From Phreatobacter sp. (GTDB lineage: Bacteria; Pseudomonadota; Alphaproteobacteria; Rhizobiales; Phreatobacteraceae), in the NCBI RefSeq assembly GCF_022843985.1, contig NZ_JALHMP010000011.1, positions 57,532 through 121,531 on the forward strand: DNA of 64,000 nucleotides, given 5' to 3'. The translations under genes were made by a program, and so were the position numbers. Of the stretch, positions 1-10,154 are shown piece by piece. Each line of letters starts with the position of its first letter. The first letter of the stretch is position 1. The notes beneath the pieces are model-generated. The model was not told the origin of the DNA. It made no database searches and was given only the letters and a program-made list of their open reading frames with translations.

Positions 1-2
1 AC

Positions 3-209
3 TTTCCCCATGATGGCCGCTGGCTTGCGCCCGCGGCGGCCGGCCTCGGCTTCCGCGCCACGCTCGGCGGCTATCTCGGTCTCACCATCGGCTGGTACGA
101 GGGGCTGGAAATCAGCCTTTTCGGCGCGGTTCTCGGCCTCGACTTCCGCCGCCCGGCCATCAAGCTGCCGGCCATCGGCCGCATCGGCATGGGCGAGAGC
201 TTCGTCTAG
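3..209 (+). CDS. C-terminus of an unidentified protein (partial)
   Basis: An open frame enters from the left edge and ends at TAG 207-209. It encodes about 68 residues rich in Gly and hydrophobic residues, with GC-ending codons like its neighbours, and finishes in GMGESFV. I do not recognise the family. The stop overlaps the stop of the convergent YaiI-family gene by two bases, which is typical of tightly packed real genes. No start is visible in the window. Confidence 0.5.
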   Translation, partial: FPHDGRWLAPAAAGLGFRATLGGYLGLTIGWYEGLEISLFGAVLGLDFRRPAIKLPAIGRIGMGESFV

Positions 210-682
210 CCGCCATAGCCCGCCCGCTTCAGCCGGTTCACCGTCAGGTCCATGGCCGAGAGAAAGGCCGAGCGGTCGCGGGCGGCAAAGGCCGGCGGAC
301 CGCGGGTCTGGCCGCCCGCCGAGCGGATGTCGTCCATGAGGTTGCGGGTGGCCAGCGCCATGCCGATCGAGCCGGCGTCGAAAATGCGGCCGTTCGGCGC
401 GAGCGTGGCGGCACCTGCCTTCACCGTCCGCGCCGCCAGCGGAATGTCGGCGGTGACGACGATGGCGCCGGCGCCGGCGCGCTCGGCGATCCAGTCGTCG
501 GCGACGTCGGGACCCTCGCTCACCACGACGCGCTCGATCCACGGCTCGCGCGGTACGGCGATCGGGCTGTTCGCCACCACCTTGACGGCGAGGCCGTAGC
601 GCTGGGCGACGCGGTAAACCTCGTCCTTCACCGGACAGGCATCGGCATCGACATAGACGACGATCGGACCGCCCGCCGTCAT
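206..682 (-). CDS. YaiI/YqxD family protein (UPF0178, DUF188)
   Basis: The 158-residue protein opens with [11 protein letters not shown], the acidic signature of the YaiI/YqxD (DUF188) family, which has a PIN-like fold. Its length matches the usual 150-160 residues. Conserved blocks such as [11 protein letters not shown] and the DLMDDIR-type segment ([11 protein letters not shown] here) are also present. Biochemical function is not established for the family; a nuclease-like role is only inferred from the fold. I chose ATG 682-680, just before the family domain. A longer reading would run into the helicase gene and gives Arg/Ser-rich shadow sequence. It lies 4 bp downstream of the helicase stop, so the two are probably cotranscribed. 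Confidence 0.85.
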   Translation of the reverse strand: MTAGGPIVVYVDADACPVKDEVYRVAQRYGLAVKVVANSPIAVPREPWIERVVVSEGPDVADDWIAERAGAGAIVVTADIPLAARTVKAGAATLAPNGRIFDAGSIGMALATRNLMDDIRSAGGQTRGPPAFAARDRSAFLSAMDLTVNRLKRAGYGG

Positions 683-686
683 AGCG

Positions 687-2453
687 TCACTGGCGCTCGC
701 GATTCTTGCGGTGCTTGAAGCCGCCGCGCTCGGCCTTGCCCTTGGGCGAACCCGGCGGCGGGCGCTTCTTGGCATAGGGCTTGGCGTCGCGCGTCTCGCG
801 CCCCTCGTCCGGCCGCTGGCGGAAGCGCGGCGGCGGTGCGCCGCCCTCGCCCTCCTGGATCGGGGTGATGAACACGTCGTCCGCATTGGCCTTGCGGGCA
901 TTGACGATGAAGGTCTCGGCGAGGGCCGCCGACACCTGGAACTCCGTCGTCGTGTCATGGATGCGGATGGCACCGATATCGTCGCGCGTGACCTTGCCGC
1001 GGCGGCAGATCATCGGCAGCAGCCATTTCGGATCGGCGCGGTTCTGCCGGCCGACATCGGCGCGGAACCAGGCCATGTCGCCGGTCATCTTCAGGTCGCG
1101 CTCGGGCCGACCGCGCGGCCCGGCGGTGGCGCTGCGGGCGAAGCCCGGATCGGAGACCTCCTCCGGCTCGGGCAGGCGAGAGCGCAGCACCCGTGCCAGG
1201 GCGACGGCAATGTCCTCCGCCGACTTGCGCTCCATCAGCACCGCGGCGACCTGACGGTCCTCCTCGCTGGCCTCCTCGGTCAGCAGCGGGTCGGCGAAGA
1301 TGCGCTCGCGGTCGAGGGCGCGGATGTCGTCGGCGGTCGGCGGGCCGGTCCATTCGGCCCGGATGCCGGCTTCGGCGAGCAGGCTTTCGGCGCGGCGACG
1401 CCGCGTCGTGGGCACGAGGAGGACGCTGACGCCCTTGTTGCCGGCGCGGCCCGTGCGGCCGGAACGATGCTGCATCACCTCGGCGTCGTGCGGCAACTCG
1501 GCATGGATGACGAGGGCGAGGTTCGGCAGGTCGATGCCGCGCGCCGCGACATCGGTGGCGACGCAGATGCGGGCACGCCCGTCGCGCAGGGACTGCAGGG
1601 CGAGGTTGCGCTCGTGCTGGCCGAGTTCGCCCGACAGGAACACGGCGGAGAAGCCGCGCTCCACCAGCGTCGCCTGCAGGTGGCGCACGGCGTTGCGGGT
1701 ATTGGCGAAGACGATCGCCGTCTTCGGCTCGAGCTGGCGCAGCACGTTGACGACCGCGTGCTCGACCTCGTTCGGAAAGACCCGGATCACGCGGTAGTCG
1801 ATGTCCTGGTGGCCGCGTTCGCCGGCCCCGGATTCGATGCGCAGGGCCTGGCGCTGGTAGCGCTTGGCAAGGGTGGCGATGGCGGCGGGGATCGTCGCCG
1901 AGAACAGCAGGGTGCGGCGATCCTCGGGGGTGGCGTTGAGGATGAACTCGAGATCGTCGCGGAAGCCGAGATCGAGCATCTCGTCGGCCTCGTCCAGCAC
2001 CACGGCCTTGGCCTCGAACGGTTCGAGCGCGCCGCGTTCGATATGGTCGCGCAACCGGCCCGGCGTGCCGACGACGATATGGGCGCCGTCCTCGAGCAGG
2101 CGCCGCTCGCGGCGCGCGTCCATGCCGCCGACACAGGCGATGATGCGCGCCCCGGTATCGGCATAGAGCCAGGTCAGTTCGCGCTGCACCTGCAGCGCCA
2201 GTTCGCGCGTCGGCGCCACGACCAGCGCCAGCGGCGCGGCGGTGCGGTGCAGGCGCTCGGCATCCCCCATCAGGGTGTCGACGAGGGCCAGACCATAGGC
2301 GACCGTCTTGCCTGATCCCGTCTGGGCAGAGACAAGGAGGTCGCGGCCCGCGGCCGCGGGCGCCAGAACGGCGCTCTGGACCGGGGTGAGGTCGACATAG
2401 TCCCTGGCGGCGAGGGCCGCGGCCAGTTGCGATGGGATGATGGCTTCGGTCAC
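687..2453 (-). CDS. DEAD-box ATP-dependent RNA helicase with DbpA-type C-terminal domain
   Basis: From GTG 2453-2451 the product has 588 residues. All helicase motifs are visible: a Q-motif region near 10-28, AQTGSGKT (43-50), PTRELA (81-86), TPGR (130-133), DEAD (154-157), SAT (185-187), the TDVAARGID block near 300-308, and HRSGRTGR (329-336). A DbpA/CsdA-like RNA-binding domain follows (the [20 protein letters not shown] region). The tail is basic, rich in Lys, Arg and Pro, and ends in KHRKNRERQ. The protein should remodel structured RNA, probably in ribosome assembly or cold adaptation. The GTG start has an AGGA upstream and begins just before the Q motif. Longer in-frame readings would run into the divergent msrQ gene. 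Confidence 0.88.
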   Translation of the reverse strand: MTEAIIPSQLAAALAARDYVDLTPVQSAVLAPAAAGRDLLVSAQTGSGKTVAYGLALVDTLMGDAERLHRTAAPLALVVAPTRELALQVQRELTWLYADTGARIIACVGGMDARRERRLLEDGAHIVVGTPGRLRDHIERGALEPFEAKAVVLDEADEMLDLGFRDDLEFILNATPEDRRTLLFSATIPAAIATLAKRYQRQALRIESGAGERGHQDIDYRVIRVFPNEVEHAVVNVLRQLEPKTAIVFANTRNAVRHLQATLVERGFSAVFLSGELGQHERNLALQSLRDGRARICVATDVAARGIDLPNLALVIHAELPHDAEVMQHRSGRTGRAGNKGVSVLLVPTTRRRRAESLLAEAGIRAEWTGPPTADDIRALDRERIFADPLLTEEASEEDRQVAAVLMERKSAEDIAVALARVLRSRLPEPEEVSDPGFARSATAGPRGRPERDLKMTGDMAWFRADVGRQNRADPKWLLPMICRRGKVTRDDIGAIRIHDTTTEFQVSAALAETFIVNARKANADDVFITPIQEGEGGAPPPRFRQRPDEGRETRDAKPYAKKRPPPGSPKGKAERGGFKHRKNRERQ

Positions 2454-2709
2454 GTGGCGGAATGTCCTGAATGGTCCGAGCCGGCGGAAGGAAGGGCCGG
2501 TCAGGGATCGGCGGACATGGCGGCTTCGGAGGTTGGCCGTCTCCCTAGGCGCATCCGCGACAAAAATCCATGTTTTTCGCAGATGCGGTAGATCCCGCCA
2601 GCTCCGACGCGCCGGAGGCCCGGGCCTCACCGCAACGTGAGGGGCGATACAGTAACCTGTTGCGGTGCTCTCGCGTATGGCATGACATCGGGCCGTCAGG
2701 GGATCTTGC

Positions 2710-3567
2710 ATGCTGCCGTGGAACGACCGGGCGGGGAATCTCTCCGTTCTCAAGCTCATCGTCTTCCTGGGGATCCTTGCGCCTGGGGCGTGGATCGCCC
2801 TCCAGGCGGCGACGGGCTCGCTCGGCGCGAAACCGATCACCGCGGCTATTCACCAGTCCGGCGACTGGTCCCTGCGGCTGCTTCTGGTCGCCCTTCTGGT
2901 GACGCCGCTGCGTTTCATCGCCGACTGGCCGAAGCTGATCGCCGTGCGCCGCATGGTCGGCGTCGCCGCCGCGGCCTATGCGCTCGTCCATCTCCTCTTC
3001 TACGTGGTCGAACAGGCCTATGACCTGCAGAAGGTGGCGAGCGAGATCCTCCTGCGCTTCTATCTCACCATCGGCTTCGTCGGCGTCGTGGGGCTGCTCG
3101 TCCTCGCCGCGACCTCGACCGACGCCATGATCCGCCGGCTCGGCAGCACCGCCTGGAACCGGCTGCATCTGCTGACCTATCCGCTCACCTTCATCGCCAT
3201 CTGGCATTTCTTCCTGCAGACCAAGATCGACGTGTCGCAGCCGGCGCTGATGCTCGGCTTCTTCGTCTGGCTCATGGGATTCCGGCTGATGCGGCGCCGG
3301 GGGATCGCGCCGCGGCCGTTGCAACTCGCCGGTCTCGCCCTCATATCGGGGATCGCCACGGCCCTGCTCGAGGCGCTGTGGTACGCGACTATGACCGGTG
3401 TCATGGCCTCGCGCATCCTTCTCGCCAATCTCGACATCGCCTTCGGGGTGAGGCCGGCCCTGTGGGTGGTTCTGGCGGGCCTGGCGCTGGCGCTGGTCAG
3501 TCTCGTCCGGCTCCGTGCCCGGCGGGACGCGCCTGCCCCGCGTCGGGCAACCGCCGGCGCGCGATGA
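2710..3567 (+). CDS. msrQ: Heme-binding membrane subunit of methionine sulfoxide reductase, MsrQ
   Basis: The 285-residue integral membrane protein has about six hydrophobic segments of the ferric-reductase-like fold. Histidines suited to heme ligation lie at about 94 (ALVHLLFY), 153 (NRLHLLTYP) and 166 (IAIWHFF). MsrQ passes electrons through the inner membrane to periplasmic MsrP, which repairs oxidised methionine in envelope proteins. The usual partner msrP is not in this window. Instead the cytosolic-type msrB follows 16 bp downstream, so both genes here concern methionine sulfoxide repair. It is divergent from the helicase gene across a region of about 256 bp. Confidence 0.85.
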   Translation: MLPWNDRAGNLSVLKLIVFLGILAPGAWIALQAATGSLGAKPITAAIHQSGDWSLRLLLVALLVTPLRFIADWPKLIAVRRMVGVAAAAYALVHLLFYVVEQAYDLQKVASEILLRFYLTIGFVGVVGLLVLAATSTDAMIRRLGSTAWNRLHLLTYPLTFIAIWHFFLQTKIDVSQPALMLGFFVWLMGFRLMRRRGIAPRPLQLAGLALISGIATALLEALWYATMTGVMASRILLANLDIAFGVRPALWVVLAGLALALVSLVRLRARRDAPAPRRATAGAR

Positions 3568-3583
3568 CAGGAGGGCCCAGGTC

Positions 3584-4045
3584 ATGGGACTTTTGCAGCA
3601 ACTGACCGCCCTGTTCGGAACGAAGGGAGACGACACGATGAATGTTGCCACCAAGACCTTTCCCGTCACCAAGACCGACGAGGAATGGCGCCGCATCCTG
3701 ACGGCCGAGCAGTATCAGGTGTTGCGCGGCCACGGCACGGAGCGGCCGGGCAGCTGCGCCCTCAACCACGAGAAGCGCGCCGGCACCTTCTCCTGTGCCG
3801 GCTGCGGACAGAAGCTCTTCGTGGCGGCCAAGAAATTCGAGAGCGGGACCGGCTGGCCGAGCTTCGACCAGCCCCTGCCGGGCGCGGTGGAGGAGACGGT
3901 CGACCGCTCGTGGGGCATGGTGCGTACCGAGGTGCACTGTTCCAGCTGCGGCGGCCATCTCGGCCATGTCTTCCCCGATGGCCCGCCGCCGACGGGCCTG
4001 CGCTACTGCATCAACGGCGTGGCGCTGACCTTCGAACCGGCCTGA
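3584..4045 (+). CDS. msrB: Peptide-methionine (R)-S-oxide reductase MsrB
   Basis: MsrB reduces the R epimer of methionine sulfoxide in proteins. The zinc cysteines are visible as CAGC (71-74) and CSSC (119-122), and the catalytic cysteine lies in RYCING (Cys142). The family blocks GWPSFDQP and [12 protein letters not shown] are intact. I chose ATG 3584 because an AGGAGG sits 9 bp upstream, giving 153 residues. A second start at ATG 3638, also behind a GGGAG, would give 135 residues and match the family length better. The extra 18 residues are not part of the known fold. It probably forms an operon with msrQ. Confidence 0.92.
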   Translation: MGLLQQLTALFGTKGDDTMNVATKTFPVTKTDEEWRRILTAEQYQVLRGHGTERPGSCALNHEKRAGTFSCAGCGQKLFVAAKKFESGTGWPSFDQPLPGAVEETVDRSWGMVRTEVHCSSCGGHLGHVFPDGPPPTGLRYCINGVALTFEPA

Positions 4046-4142
4046 CACGGCGGCGGGCAACCGGGCATTAACGGGGCGATGCGATCATGATCCCGGACCC
4101 TCCGGACGGCCCTCTCCGGAGCCCATCGAACCGAGTGCCCGC

Positions 4143-4691
4143 ATGACCTCGCCCGCCGTCCCGCCGCCCTTCGACCGCGAGAGGGCCCTGATCGACGTGA
4201 CGCGGGTCATCGTCGCCAGCGCGCTGACCATCGGCTCGGTGATGCTCACCGCCTTCGGCTTCGTCGAGCGCGTCGTCGGCATCGACAAGATCGCCACCGA
4301 CCGCCGTTTCGCCCTGCTCGCGCTGATGCCCGGGGCGGCGGCGCTGGCCTTCCTTGCCAGCGGCCGGGCGCTCGGCGCGCTCTTCGACGTGAGCGTGCCG
4401 CCGCGCGCCGTCCCGGCCTGGCAGCGCGCCCTGTTGCGCTTTACGGACATATCGGGCGCCTATGGCCTCTTCGCCGTTGTCATTTCCGGCCTTGTCGGCG
4501 TCGCCACCTTCCTGTCCATCGCTCTGATGCTGGACCTGAGGTTCGTCATCCTGTCGAGCCTGAGCGGCATGCTCGCCTTCTGCGTGGCGCTGTCGGGCAT
4601 GCTGATGCGCTACTCGCCGCGCCGCCGACTGATCGACCTGGCATTGGCCGTATCGATCGTTGCAGCCATGGCGATCGACCAGTTCTTCTGA
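4143..4691 (+). CDS. Predicted membrane protein of unknown function
   Basis: This 182-residue product has about four hydrophobic segments (near 22-42, 60-78, 110-135 and 140-178) and a short cytoplasmic-type N-terminus (PPPFDRERALID). I do not recognise the family. Codon use and GC content match the neighbours. Its stop lies next to the stop of the convergent ABC ATPase gene, with no bases between them. The 97 bp upstream contain no obvious promoter. Confidence 0.6.
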   Translation: MTSPAVPPPFDRERALIDVTRVIVASALTIGSVMLTAFGFVERVVGIDKIATDRRFALLALMPGAAALAFLASGRALGALFDVSVPPRAVPAWQRALLRFTDISGAYGLFAVVISGLVGVATFLSIALMLDLRFVILSSLSGMLAFCVALSGMLMRYSPRRRLIDLALAVSIVAAMAIDQFF

Positions 4692-5789
4692 TCACAGCAC
4701 CATGCCTGCGGCATCGATGAGGTGCATGTGGTTGAGATTGGCAGCGAGGCGCATGGGCTGGCCATCGGCGGCCCCCGCATTGGGACTGACGCGCCCGCAC
4801 ATGGTATCTCCGCCAATGGTGAAATAGACCAGCGTCTCGTTGCCCATGGGCTCGATGACATCGAGCGTCATGGCGAAGGGCGCGACGCCCGGATCCATGG
4901 CCGCCGAGGTCTCGGTGATGTGCTCGGGGCGAAGGCCGAGGACCAGTCCCGCCTGGCCGGCAAAGCCCTTGTAGCGCTCCACCCGTGCCGGCGGCACCGG
5001 CAGCACGATGGAGCCGGTGATGAAAAGGTCGAGGCCGCCATCCGTCGCCAGCAATTGCACCGGGATGAAGTTCATCGCCGGCGAGCCGATGAAGCCGGCG
5101 ACGAAGCGGGTCCGCGGGTGGTGGTAGAGCTCGTTCGGCGGCCCGATCTGCTCGATCAGGCCGTGGTTCATCACCACCACGCGATCGGCGAGGGTCATCG
5201 CCTCGACCTGGTCGTGGGTCACGTAGACTGTGGTGGTGCGCACCTTGAGGTGGACCTTCTTGATCTCGGTGCGCATCTGCACGCGCAGCTTGGCATCGAG
5301 GTTCGACAGCGGCTCGTCGAAGAGGAAGACCTTGGGATTGCGCACGATGGCACGGCCCATGGCGACGCGCTGGCGCTGGCCGCCGGACAGCGCCTTGGGT
5401 TTGCGATCGAGCAGCTCCCGGATGTCGAGGATGCGCGCCGCCTCGTCCACACGGCTCTTGATCTCCGCCTTGGGATAGCGCTTCAGCCTGAGGCCGAAAC
5501 TCATGTTCTCGGCCACCGTCATATGCGGGTAGAGGGCATAGTTCTGGAACACCATGGCGATGTCCCGGTCCTTCGGCGGCACATCGTTGACCACGTCGCC
5601 GTCGATGGCGATGTCCCCGTCCGAAATGTCCTCCAGCCCGGCGATCATGCGCAGCGTCGTCGACTTGCCGCAGCCGGACGGGCCGACCAGCACCACGAAT
5701 TCCTCATCGGCGATGTCCAGGTTGATGCCGCGGACGGCCTCCACGTCTCCATAGCGCTTGACGACGTTCCTGAGGGTTACTCCTGCCAT
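4692..5789 (-). CDS. ABC transporter ATP-binding protein, MalK/UgpC type
   Basis: The 365-residue ATPase has Walker [10 protein letters not shown] (36-44), a Q-loop near FQNYALYP, the signature LSGGQRQ (134-140), a Walker B/D-loop ([15 protein letters not shown]) and the H-loop YVTHDQ. The C-terminal 130 residues resemble the OB-fold regulatory domain of MalK/UgpC ATPases (the LGLRPEHI block). It energises import through the two permeases encoded upstream. It is the last gene of a four-gene operon (binding protein, permease, permease, ATPase) and starts 14 bp after the second permease. The substrate is probably a sugar, polyol or glycerol-phosphate-like solute; sequence alone does not decide. 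Confidence 0.9.
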   Translation of the reverse strand: MAGVTLRNVVKRYGDVEAVRGINLDIADEEFVVLVGPSGCGKSTTLRMIAGLEDISDGDIAIDGDVVNDVPPKDRDIAMVFQNYALYPHMTVAENMSFGLRLKRYPKAEIKSRVDEAARILDIRELLDRKPKALSGGQRQRVAMGRAIVRNPKVFLFDEPLSNLDAKLRVQMRTEIKKVHLKVRTTTVYVTHDQVEAMTLADRVVVMNHGLIEQIGPPNELYHHPRTRFVAGFIGSPAMNFIPVQLLATDGGLDLFITGSIVLPVPPARVERYKGFAGQAGLVLGLRPEHITETSAAMDPGVAPFAMTLDVIEPMGNETLVYFTIGGDTMCGRVSPNAGAADGQPMRLAANLNHMHLIDAAGMVL

Positions 5790-5803
5790 TGTCTGCTCTC
5801 CCG

Positions 5804-6721
5804 TCAGCCCTTGGTCGCGCCGGCTGTCAGGCCTGCGATGTAATAGTCCATGAGGAAGGCGTAGATGATCAGCGGCGGCAGGGCTCCGAGCAGCGCTCCC
5901 GTCATGATCTGGCCCCAGGCGAAGACGTCACCACGGATCAGCGTGGTGATGATCCCCACCGGCAGCACCAACTGATCCACTGACGTGGTGAAGGCCAGCG
6001 GGTAGAGGAACTGTGCCCAGCTCACCGTGAAGGCGAAGATGGTGGCGGCGATGATGCCGGGCAGGGCGACGGGAATGAAGATCCGCGTCAGGGTCTGGAA
6101 CCATGAGGCCCCGTCGATGATCGCCGCCTCGTCGAGCTCCTTCGGGATCGAGGCGAAATAGCCGATCATGATCCAGGTGCAGAAGGGCACGGTCAGCGTC
6201 GGATAGACGACGAGCAGCACCCACCAGCGGTTCAGCATCTGGATGCCGGTCCATTCGTGAAACACGGCGAACATCTTGAACAACGGGATGAAAAGCAGCG
6301 TGTCCGGAACGAGATAGGTGAGGAACACCCCCGTCGCGAGCGTCGCTGACCCCCAGAACCGCATGCGCGACAGGGCGAAGGCGGCGGGGATCGAGATCAG
6401 CATGGTGATCGTCACCACGAAGGTCGAGACGACCACCGAATTGCGGAAGAAGACGAGATATTCCGGCTTGGTCAGCAGTTCGACATAGTTCGACAGGGTG
6501 GGATTGTAGACCCACCACGGATTGGTCGCCGCTGAGATTTCCGCGCTGGTCTTCAGCGATGTGATGAACATGTAGATCGGCGGCAGCAGGAAGAAGGCGG
6601 CGAAGATGACGAGGAAGAAATAGGACCAGCGCAGCGCCCAGGTCCGGTCGCGGCTCATCGAGCCATAGGCCGTCTTGCGCCTCGGGGCGCCCTTGTCGGA
6701 CATGGTGGTCGCCGCGGTCAT
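5804..6721 (-). CDS. ABC transporter permease, carbohydrate type, MalG-like
   Basis: The 305-residue inner-membrane protein has six predicted transmembrane segments. It carries the cytoplasmic EAA loop ([21 protein letters not shown]) typical of MalG/UgpE permeases. The ATG at 6721 overlaps the TGA of the upstream permease gene by four bases (ATGA), indicating translational coupling. A longer in-frame reading up to 7288 is the shadow of the upstream gene. With its partner it would form the membrane channel of the importer. Confidence 0.9.
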   Translation of the reverse strand: MTAATTMSDKGAPRRKTAYGSMSRDRTWALRWSYFFLVIFAAFFLLPPIYMFITSLKTSAEISAATNPWWVYNPTLSNYVELLTKPEYLVFFRNSVVVSTFVVTITMLISIPAAFALSRMRFWGSATLATGVFLTYLVPDTLLFIPLFKMFAVFHEWTGIQMLNRWWVLLVVYPTLTVPFCTWIMIGYFASIPKELDEAAIIDGASWFQTLTRIFIPVALPGIIAATIFAFTVSWAQFLYPLAFTTSVDQLVLPVGIITTLIRGDVFAWGQIMTGALLGALPPLIIYAFLMDYYIAGLTAGATKG

Positions 6722-7701
6722 GCCTCGTTCCCTCGCTGGTTGATGTCCCGCAGGATGAAGATCGCCGCGACCGCCAGGATCGGCACCATGAACAGCGACA
6801 CCGAGGCGCCGAGCGGGATGTCGCCGCCCTCGATGCCGAGCTTGAAGGCCCAGGTCGCGAAGAGATGGGTCTGGTCCAGCGGCCCGCCGGCCGTGAGCAC
6901 GCGGACGATGTCGAAATTGGCGAAGGTGACGATGGTGGAGAACAGCGCCGTGATGGCGATGATGTTGCGCATCATCGGCAGCGTCACGTACCAGATGCGC
7001 TGCCACCAATTGGCGCCGTCGATGGCGGCCGCCTCGTAGAGCTGGTCGGGCACCGATTTCAGCGCCGCCAGATACATGATCATGAAGAACGGCGCACCGA
7101 CCCAGATATTGACCAGGATCACCGCGAACCGCGCCCAGTTGGCGTCCCCCGTCCAGGGGATGCGGTCGAAGCCCGCGCCGGTCAGCACATAGTTGAAGGC
7201 GCTGTAGGAGGGGTCGAAGAGCCAGAGCCAGGCGAGCGTCGACATGGCCGGCGGAATGACCCAGGGGATCAGCAGCATGCCGCGCCACTTGCGCTGCCCC
7301 TTGGCGGGGATGTTGTGGACGAAATGGGCGAGGATGAAGCCCAGCAGCGCCTTGAAGATCACCGCCGTGATGGCGAAGAGGCAGGACTGGTAGACGACCT
7401 TCCAGAACGTCTCGCGGGTGAACAGGAACTGGATGTTGCCGAAGGGCAGGTGGGTGCAGATGATGTCGGGCAGCCAGGCGCAGTTGCGCATCCAGGCGAC
7501 GCTGGTCATCGATTTGCGGAGCGTCGACAGATAGACCGCATAGAAGGCCGGATAGATGACGAGGCCGAAGATCAGGATGATCAGCGGCAGGGCCATCAGG
7601 AAGGCGATGGTGGACTTGCGCTGGAAGAAGCGCCGGACCGCATTCGGGCGGGTGATGACGCGGCGCGCCGGGGGATCGGATGAAAGGACTGCATCTGCCA
7701 T
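6718..7701 (-). CDS. ABC transporter permease, carbohydrate type, MalF-like
   Basis: The product has 327 residues from ATG 7701, which is preceded by AAGGCGG. There is an N-terminal cytoplasmic segment, then about six membrane spans. The EAA loop reads YEAAAIDGANWWQRI. It pairs with the downstream permease. An alternative ATG at 7770 would add 23 residues that look non-coding. A stable hairpin precedes the gene (7795-7815), which may lower its expression relative to the binding protein. Confidence 0.88.
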   Translation of the reverse strand: MADAVLSSDPPARRVITRPNAVRRFFQRKSTIAFLMALPLIILIFGLVIYPAFYAVYLSTLRKSMTSVAWMRNCAWLPDIICTHLPFGNIQFLFTRETFWKVVYQSCLFAITAVIFKALLGFILAHFVHNIPAKGQRKWRGMLLIPWVIPPAMSTLAWLWLFDPSYSAFNYVLTGAGFDRIPWTGDANWARFAVILVNIWVGAPFFMIMYLAALKSVPDQLYEAAAIDGANWWQRIWYVTLPMMRNIIAITALFSTIVTFANFDIVRVLTAGGPLDQTHLFATWAFKLGIEGGDIPLGASVSLFMVPILAVAAIFILRDINQRGNEA

Positions 7702-7794
7702 CAGGTGTCGCCGCCTTGCGAGGGTGTCGGTCCGGGTGATCGGGTGATGCTGCCGCACGGCGGCCCGCATCGGCGCGCCGCCGTCATCGTCGCA

Positions 7795-7815
7795 GGGGGC
7801 GCCGCAAGCGCCCCC
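7795..7815. terminator. Intercistronic hairpin between binding-protein and permease genes
   Basis: A perfect 8-bp GC stem (7795-7802 with 7808-7815) encloses a 5-nt loop. There is no T-run, so it is more likely an mRNA-stabilising or attenuating hairpin than a full terminator. Such structures after the binding-protein gene are common in ABC importer operons and allow more binding protein than permease to be made. Confidence 0.5.
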
Positions 7816-7842
7816 TCGACCGGTGCGGGAAACCCGCGCGGA

Positions 7843-9180
7843 TCAGGTGCGCAGGAAGCCTTCCACCTCGCTCTCGGCCCAGGCCAGCGTGCGCTCCATG
7901 GGCTCGCCCTGCAGGTGCCGGACGATCATCTTCGTCAGCGTTCCCTGGCTGTAGATCTGCTGGGCGATCTTCGGCGGCGCCGGGGCGGCGGCGATCGAGA
8001 GGGTCTGGTGATTGTGCGGGTTGGGGTAGTGGTAGAGCGTGCCCTTCGGCGGCCCTTCCTCCGCCCAGGTCGGCAGGGTCGTCAGCTTCTCGAAGGAGGG
8101 AATGTCATAGCCGGCCGAGGCCGCCACGAATTTCGCGACGGCGTCCGGCTGCGACATCGCGACGAGCAGGCTCTTGGCGGCCGGCTTGTTCGGCGAGAAG
8201 GACCAGATGTTCCAGAAATAGGGCAGGAAGGGCGAGAAGCGCCCCCGCGGTCCCGCCGGCATGCCGTGGGTCCAGCACTGGGCCGCGATTTGCGGGGCGT
8301 CGCGCTTGGCCACCGCCCAGGCGCTCGGCGGGTTCATGATCAGCGCGCCGCGGCCGGAGACCAGCCAGCGGTTGTTCGAGCCGTCGTCCCAGGCCGGCGC
8401 GTCGGCGGGATAGAACCTCGCGACCTTGACGCAGTATTCCAGCGCCTGGCGCACGGCGTCCGACTTCACCGTCAGGTCGCCCTTGGCGTCGACCAGCGCC
8501 GCTCCGAAGGACTGGAAGAAGGCGCCGGCCGTATCGACCGAGTCGGTGGTGTCGCCGAGCCCGACGCCGAAGGGCACACCCGCCTTGTGGCAGGCTTCCG
8601 CCGCCTTGAGATAGGCGTCCATGGTCCAGGCATCGGCTTTCGGCGCGGAGCCGGCCGGATACATGGCCTGGATGTCGATGCCGGCATGCTGCTTCAGCAG
8701 GTCGATGCGCGAGCAGGGCCCCTTGATCTGCGAACCGATGGTAGCGGGCACGCCGAGCCACTTTTGGCCGGCACGCCCGAGATATTGCACCGTGCCGTTC
8801 ACCTGACCGTTCTGGCTGATGAGCTGGGTCATGATGTCGTTGCACGATTCCAGCTGGTCGGCATGGGCCTGCGGCCACCAGGTCGGCATGGCGAGCATGT
8901 CGTGGCCCGACCTCGCCTGCGCCTGGGCGGCGATGGTCAGGAGATTCTTGTTTCCCTGCGAGGGGATGTAGTCGATCGTCAGTTCGACCTTCTCTTTCGC
9001 AGCCCAGGCCTGTGCCACCTCGGTGGAGGCCCGGTTCGCCCCGGGGACCCAATGGTCCCAGAGCCCGATGGACAGCTTGCCGGCGGCATGGGCGCCGCGG
9101 ACGAAGGGCGTCGAAAGCGCCGCTGTGGTGATCGCCGTCGCTGCCAGGAACCGGCGGCGGCTCAGGGTCTGTCTGCGCAT
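7843..9180 (-). CDS. ABC transporter extracellular solute-binding protein with Tat signal
   Basis: The 445-residue protein starts at ATG 9180, preceded by GGGAGG. The N-terminus has a twin-arginine signal (LSRRRFLAATAIT) followed by a hydrophobic stretch and AHAA-type cleavage region. The mature part resembles family 1 (sugar-type) solute-binding proteins. It would capture the solute in the periplasm for the permeases encoded downstream. It is the first gene of the operon and is separated from the next gene by 141 bp containing a strong hairpin. Substrate unknown. Confidence 0.88.
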   Translation of the reverse strand: MRRQTLSRRRFLAATAITTAALSTPFVRGAHAAGKLSIGLWDHWVPGANRASTEVAQAWAAKEKVELTIDYIPSQGNKNLLTIAAQAQARSGHDMLAMPTWWPQAHADQLESCNDIMTQLISQNGQVNGTVQYLGRAGQKWLGVPATIGSQIKGPCSRIDLLKQHAGIDIQAMYPAGSAPKADAWTMDAYLKAAEACHKAGVPFGVGLGDTTDSVDTAGAFFQSFGAALVDAKGDLTVKSDAVRQALEYCVKVARFYPADAPAWDDGSNNRWLVSGRGALIMNPPSAWAVAKRDAPQIAAQCWTHGMPAGPRGRFSPFLPYFWNIWSFSPNKPAAKSLLVAMSQPDAVAKFVAASAGYDIPSFEKLTTLPTWAEEGPPKGTLYHYPNPHNHQTLSIAAAPAPPKIAQQIYSQGTLTKMIVRHLQGEPMERTLAWAESEVEGFLRT

Positions 9181-9308
9181 GGTGAATCCTCCCGAGGACG
9201 GTCGCGGCCGGATGGCCGCGCTGATGGACGCCGTGCCGAGCTCGTTAGCCAATCCAGCGACCCGGCCGCAGGGCCTGCCGCATGCATGTCAGCTTGGGCG
9301 TCGTCCGC

Positions 9309-9336
9309 AGTAAACGATAAAATTCGGCGGAGTCAA
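9309..9336 (-). promoter_or_regulatory. Candidate sigma-70 promoter of the ABC importer operon
   Basis: On the minus strand TTGACT (9336-9331) and TTTACT (9314-9309) are separated by 16 bp, about 130 bp upstream of the binding-protein start. This lies in the only AT-rich stretch of the 494-bp gap between 9181 and 9674. Nothing else in that gap looks coding. Confidence 0.35.
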
Positions 9337-9396
9337 AGATGCGGATACTACCGCACGTGAAGTGAATATTTCGCAGTCGCAAAATAATCGCTGAAA

Positions 9397-9416
9397 TGTA
9401 TGATACAAGTTGTGTA
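9397..9416. promoter_or_regulatory. Overlapping inverted repeats, possible operator
   Basis: TGTA-TGA-TACA (9397-9407), ACAA-G-TTGT (9405-9413) and TACA..TGTA (9404-9416) overlap in AT-rich DNA upstream of the candidate promoter. The first resembles GTAT-N-ATAC-type sites of GntR/FCD regulators. No GntR gene is in the window, so the assignment is tentative. Confidence 0.3.
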
Positions 9417-9674
9417 TTTGTTACAACAATCCCGCGGGTAAAAGCCGAAGTGATGGCGATCTGTCTGGTGTGCGTTGCAGCAAGTAGGTGATCATTGCTG
9501 CCGCGATGCAGCGTTCTGGGGTGGCCGGTGATCCGCAGGCCCCCGGGGGGATCACGCCCCGCCGGTTGCCACGCAACCCTGCCATCCGCACCGACCCGGC
9601 TTCTCGCCGCCGCGACGATCGTCCAGATTGGCGCCTGCGCCGCGCCGCAAGAGCGCGGGACGGGGAGTTCATCC

Positions 9675-10154
9675 ATGTTCGAATTCATCTGGCGGTCCAT
9701 CGTGCTCGGCGTCGCCGCCACCGCCCTGCTCGATCTCTGGGCCCTGTTCCTGCAGCGCGCCTTCGCCATCGCTCCGCCGAACTGGGCCATGGTCGGCCGC
9801 TGGGTCGGCCATCTGCCGCAGGGCCGGTTCATCCATGACGATATCGGCCGGGCCGCGCCGGTGGCGAACGAGCGCGCCATCGGCTGGATCTTCCACTATG
9901 CCGTCGGCATCGCCTTCGCCGCTGCCCTGCTGGCCATCTGGGGGGTCGGCTGGGCCCGGGTCCCAACCCTCGTTCCCGCGCTCATCGTCGGCTATGTGAC
10001 CATCGGCTGCGGCTGGTTCATCCTGCAGCCCGGCATGGGCGCCGGCATCGCCGCCTCCCGGCGTGACAATGCCATGCAGATCCGCATGCTCAACATCCTC
10101 GGCCACACCGTCTTCGGGCTCGGGCTCTACGTCGCCGCCCTTCTGACCCGCTGA
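9675..10154 (+). CDS. DUF2938 family membrane protein
   Basis: The 159-residue product has about four membrane spans and the family blocks PPNWAMVGRWVGHLP, GRFIHDDI and ILQPGMGAGIAASR. These fit DUF2938, small integral membrane proteins of unknown function. I start at ATG 9675. The in-frame extension back to 9495 is rich in Pro/Arg and precedes the conserved region. The last 28 bp overlap the 3' end of the convergent LysR gene. Confidence 0.75.
   Translation: MFEFIWRSIVLGVAATALLDLWALFLQRAFAIAPPNWAMVGRWVGHLPQGRFIHDDIGRAAPVANERAIGWIFHYAVGIAFAAALLAIWGVGWARVPTLVPALIVGYVTIGCGWFILQPGMGAGIAASRRDNAMQIRMLNILGHTVFGLGLYVAALLTR

Noticed and set aside
711..2315. Long open frame opposite the helicase gene
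   Set aside because: Antisense shadow of a GC-rich gene; no recognisable domain, while the other strand has all helicase motifs.
6722..7288. N-terminal extension of the second sugar permease
   Set aside because: It lies within the upstream permease gene and is rich in Arg/His; the ATGA overlap at 6718-6721 marks the true start.
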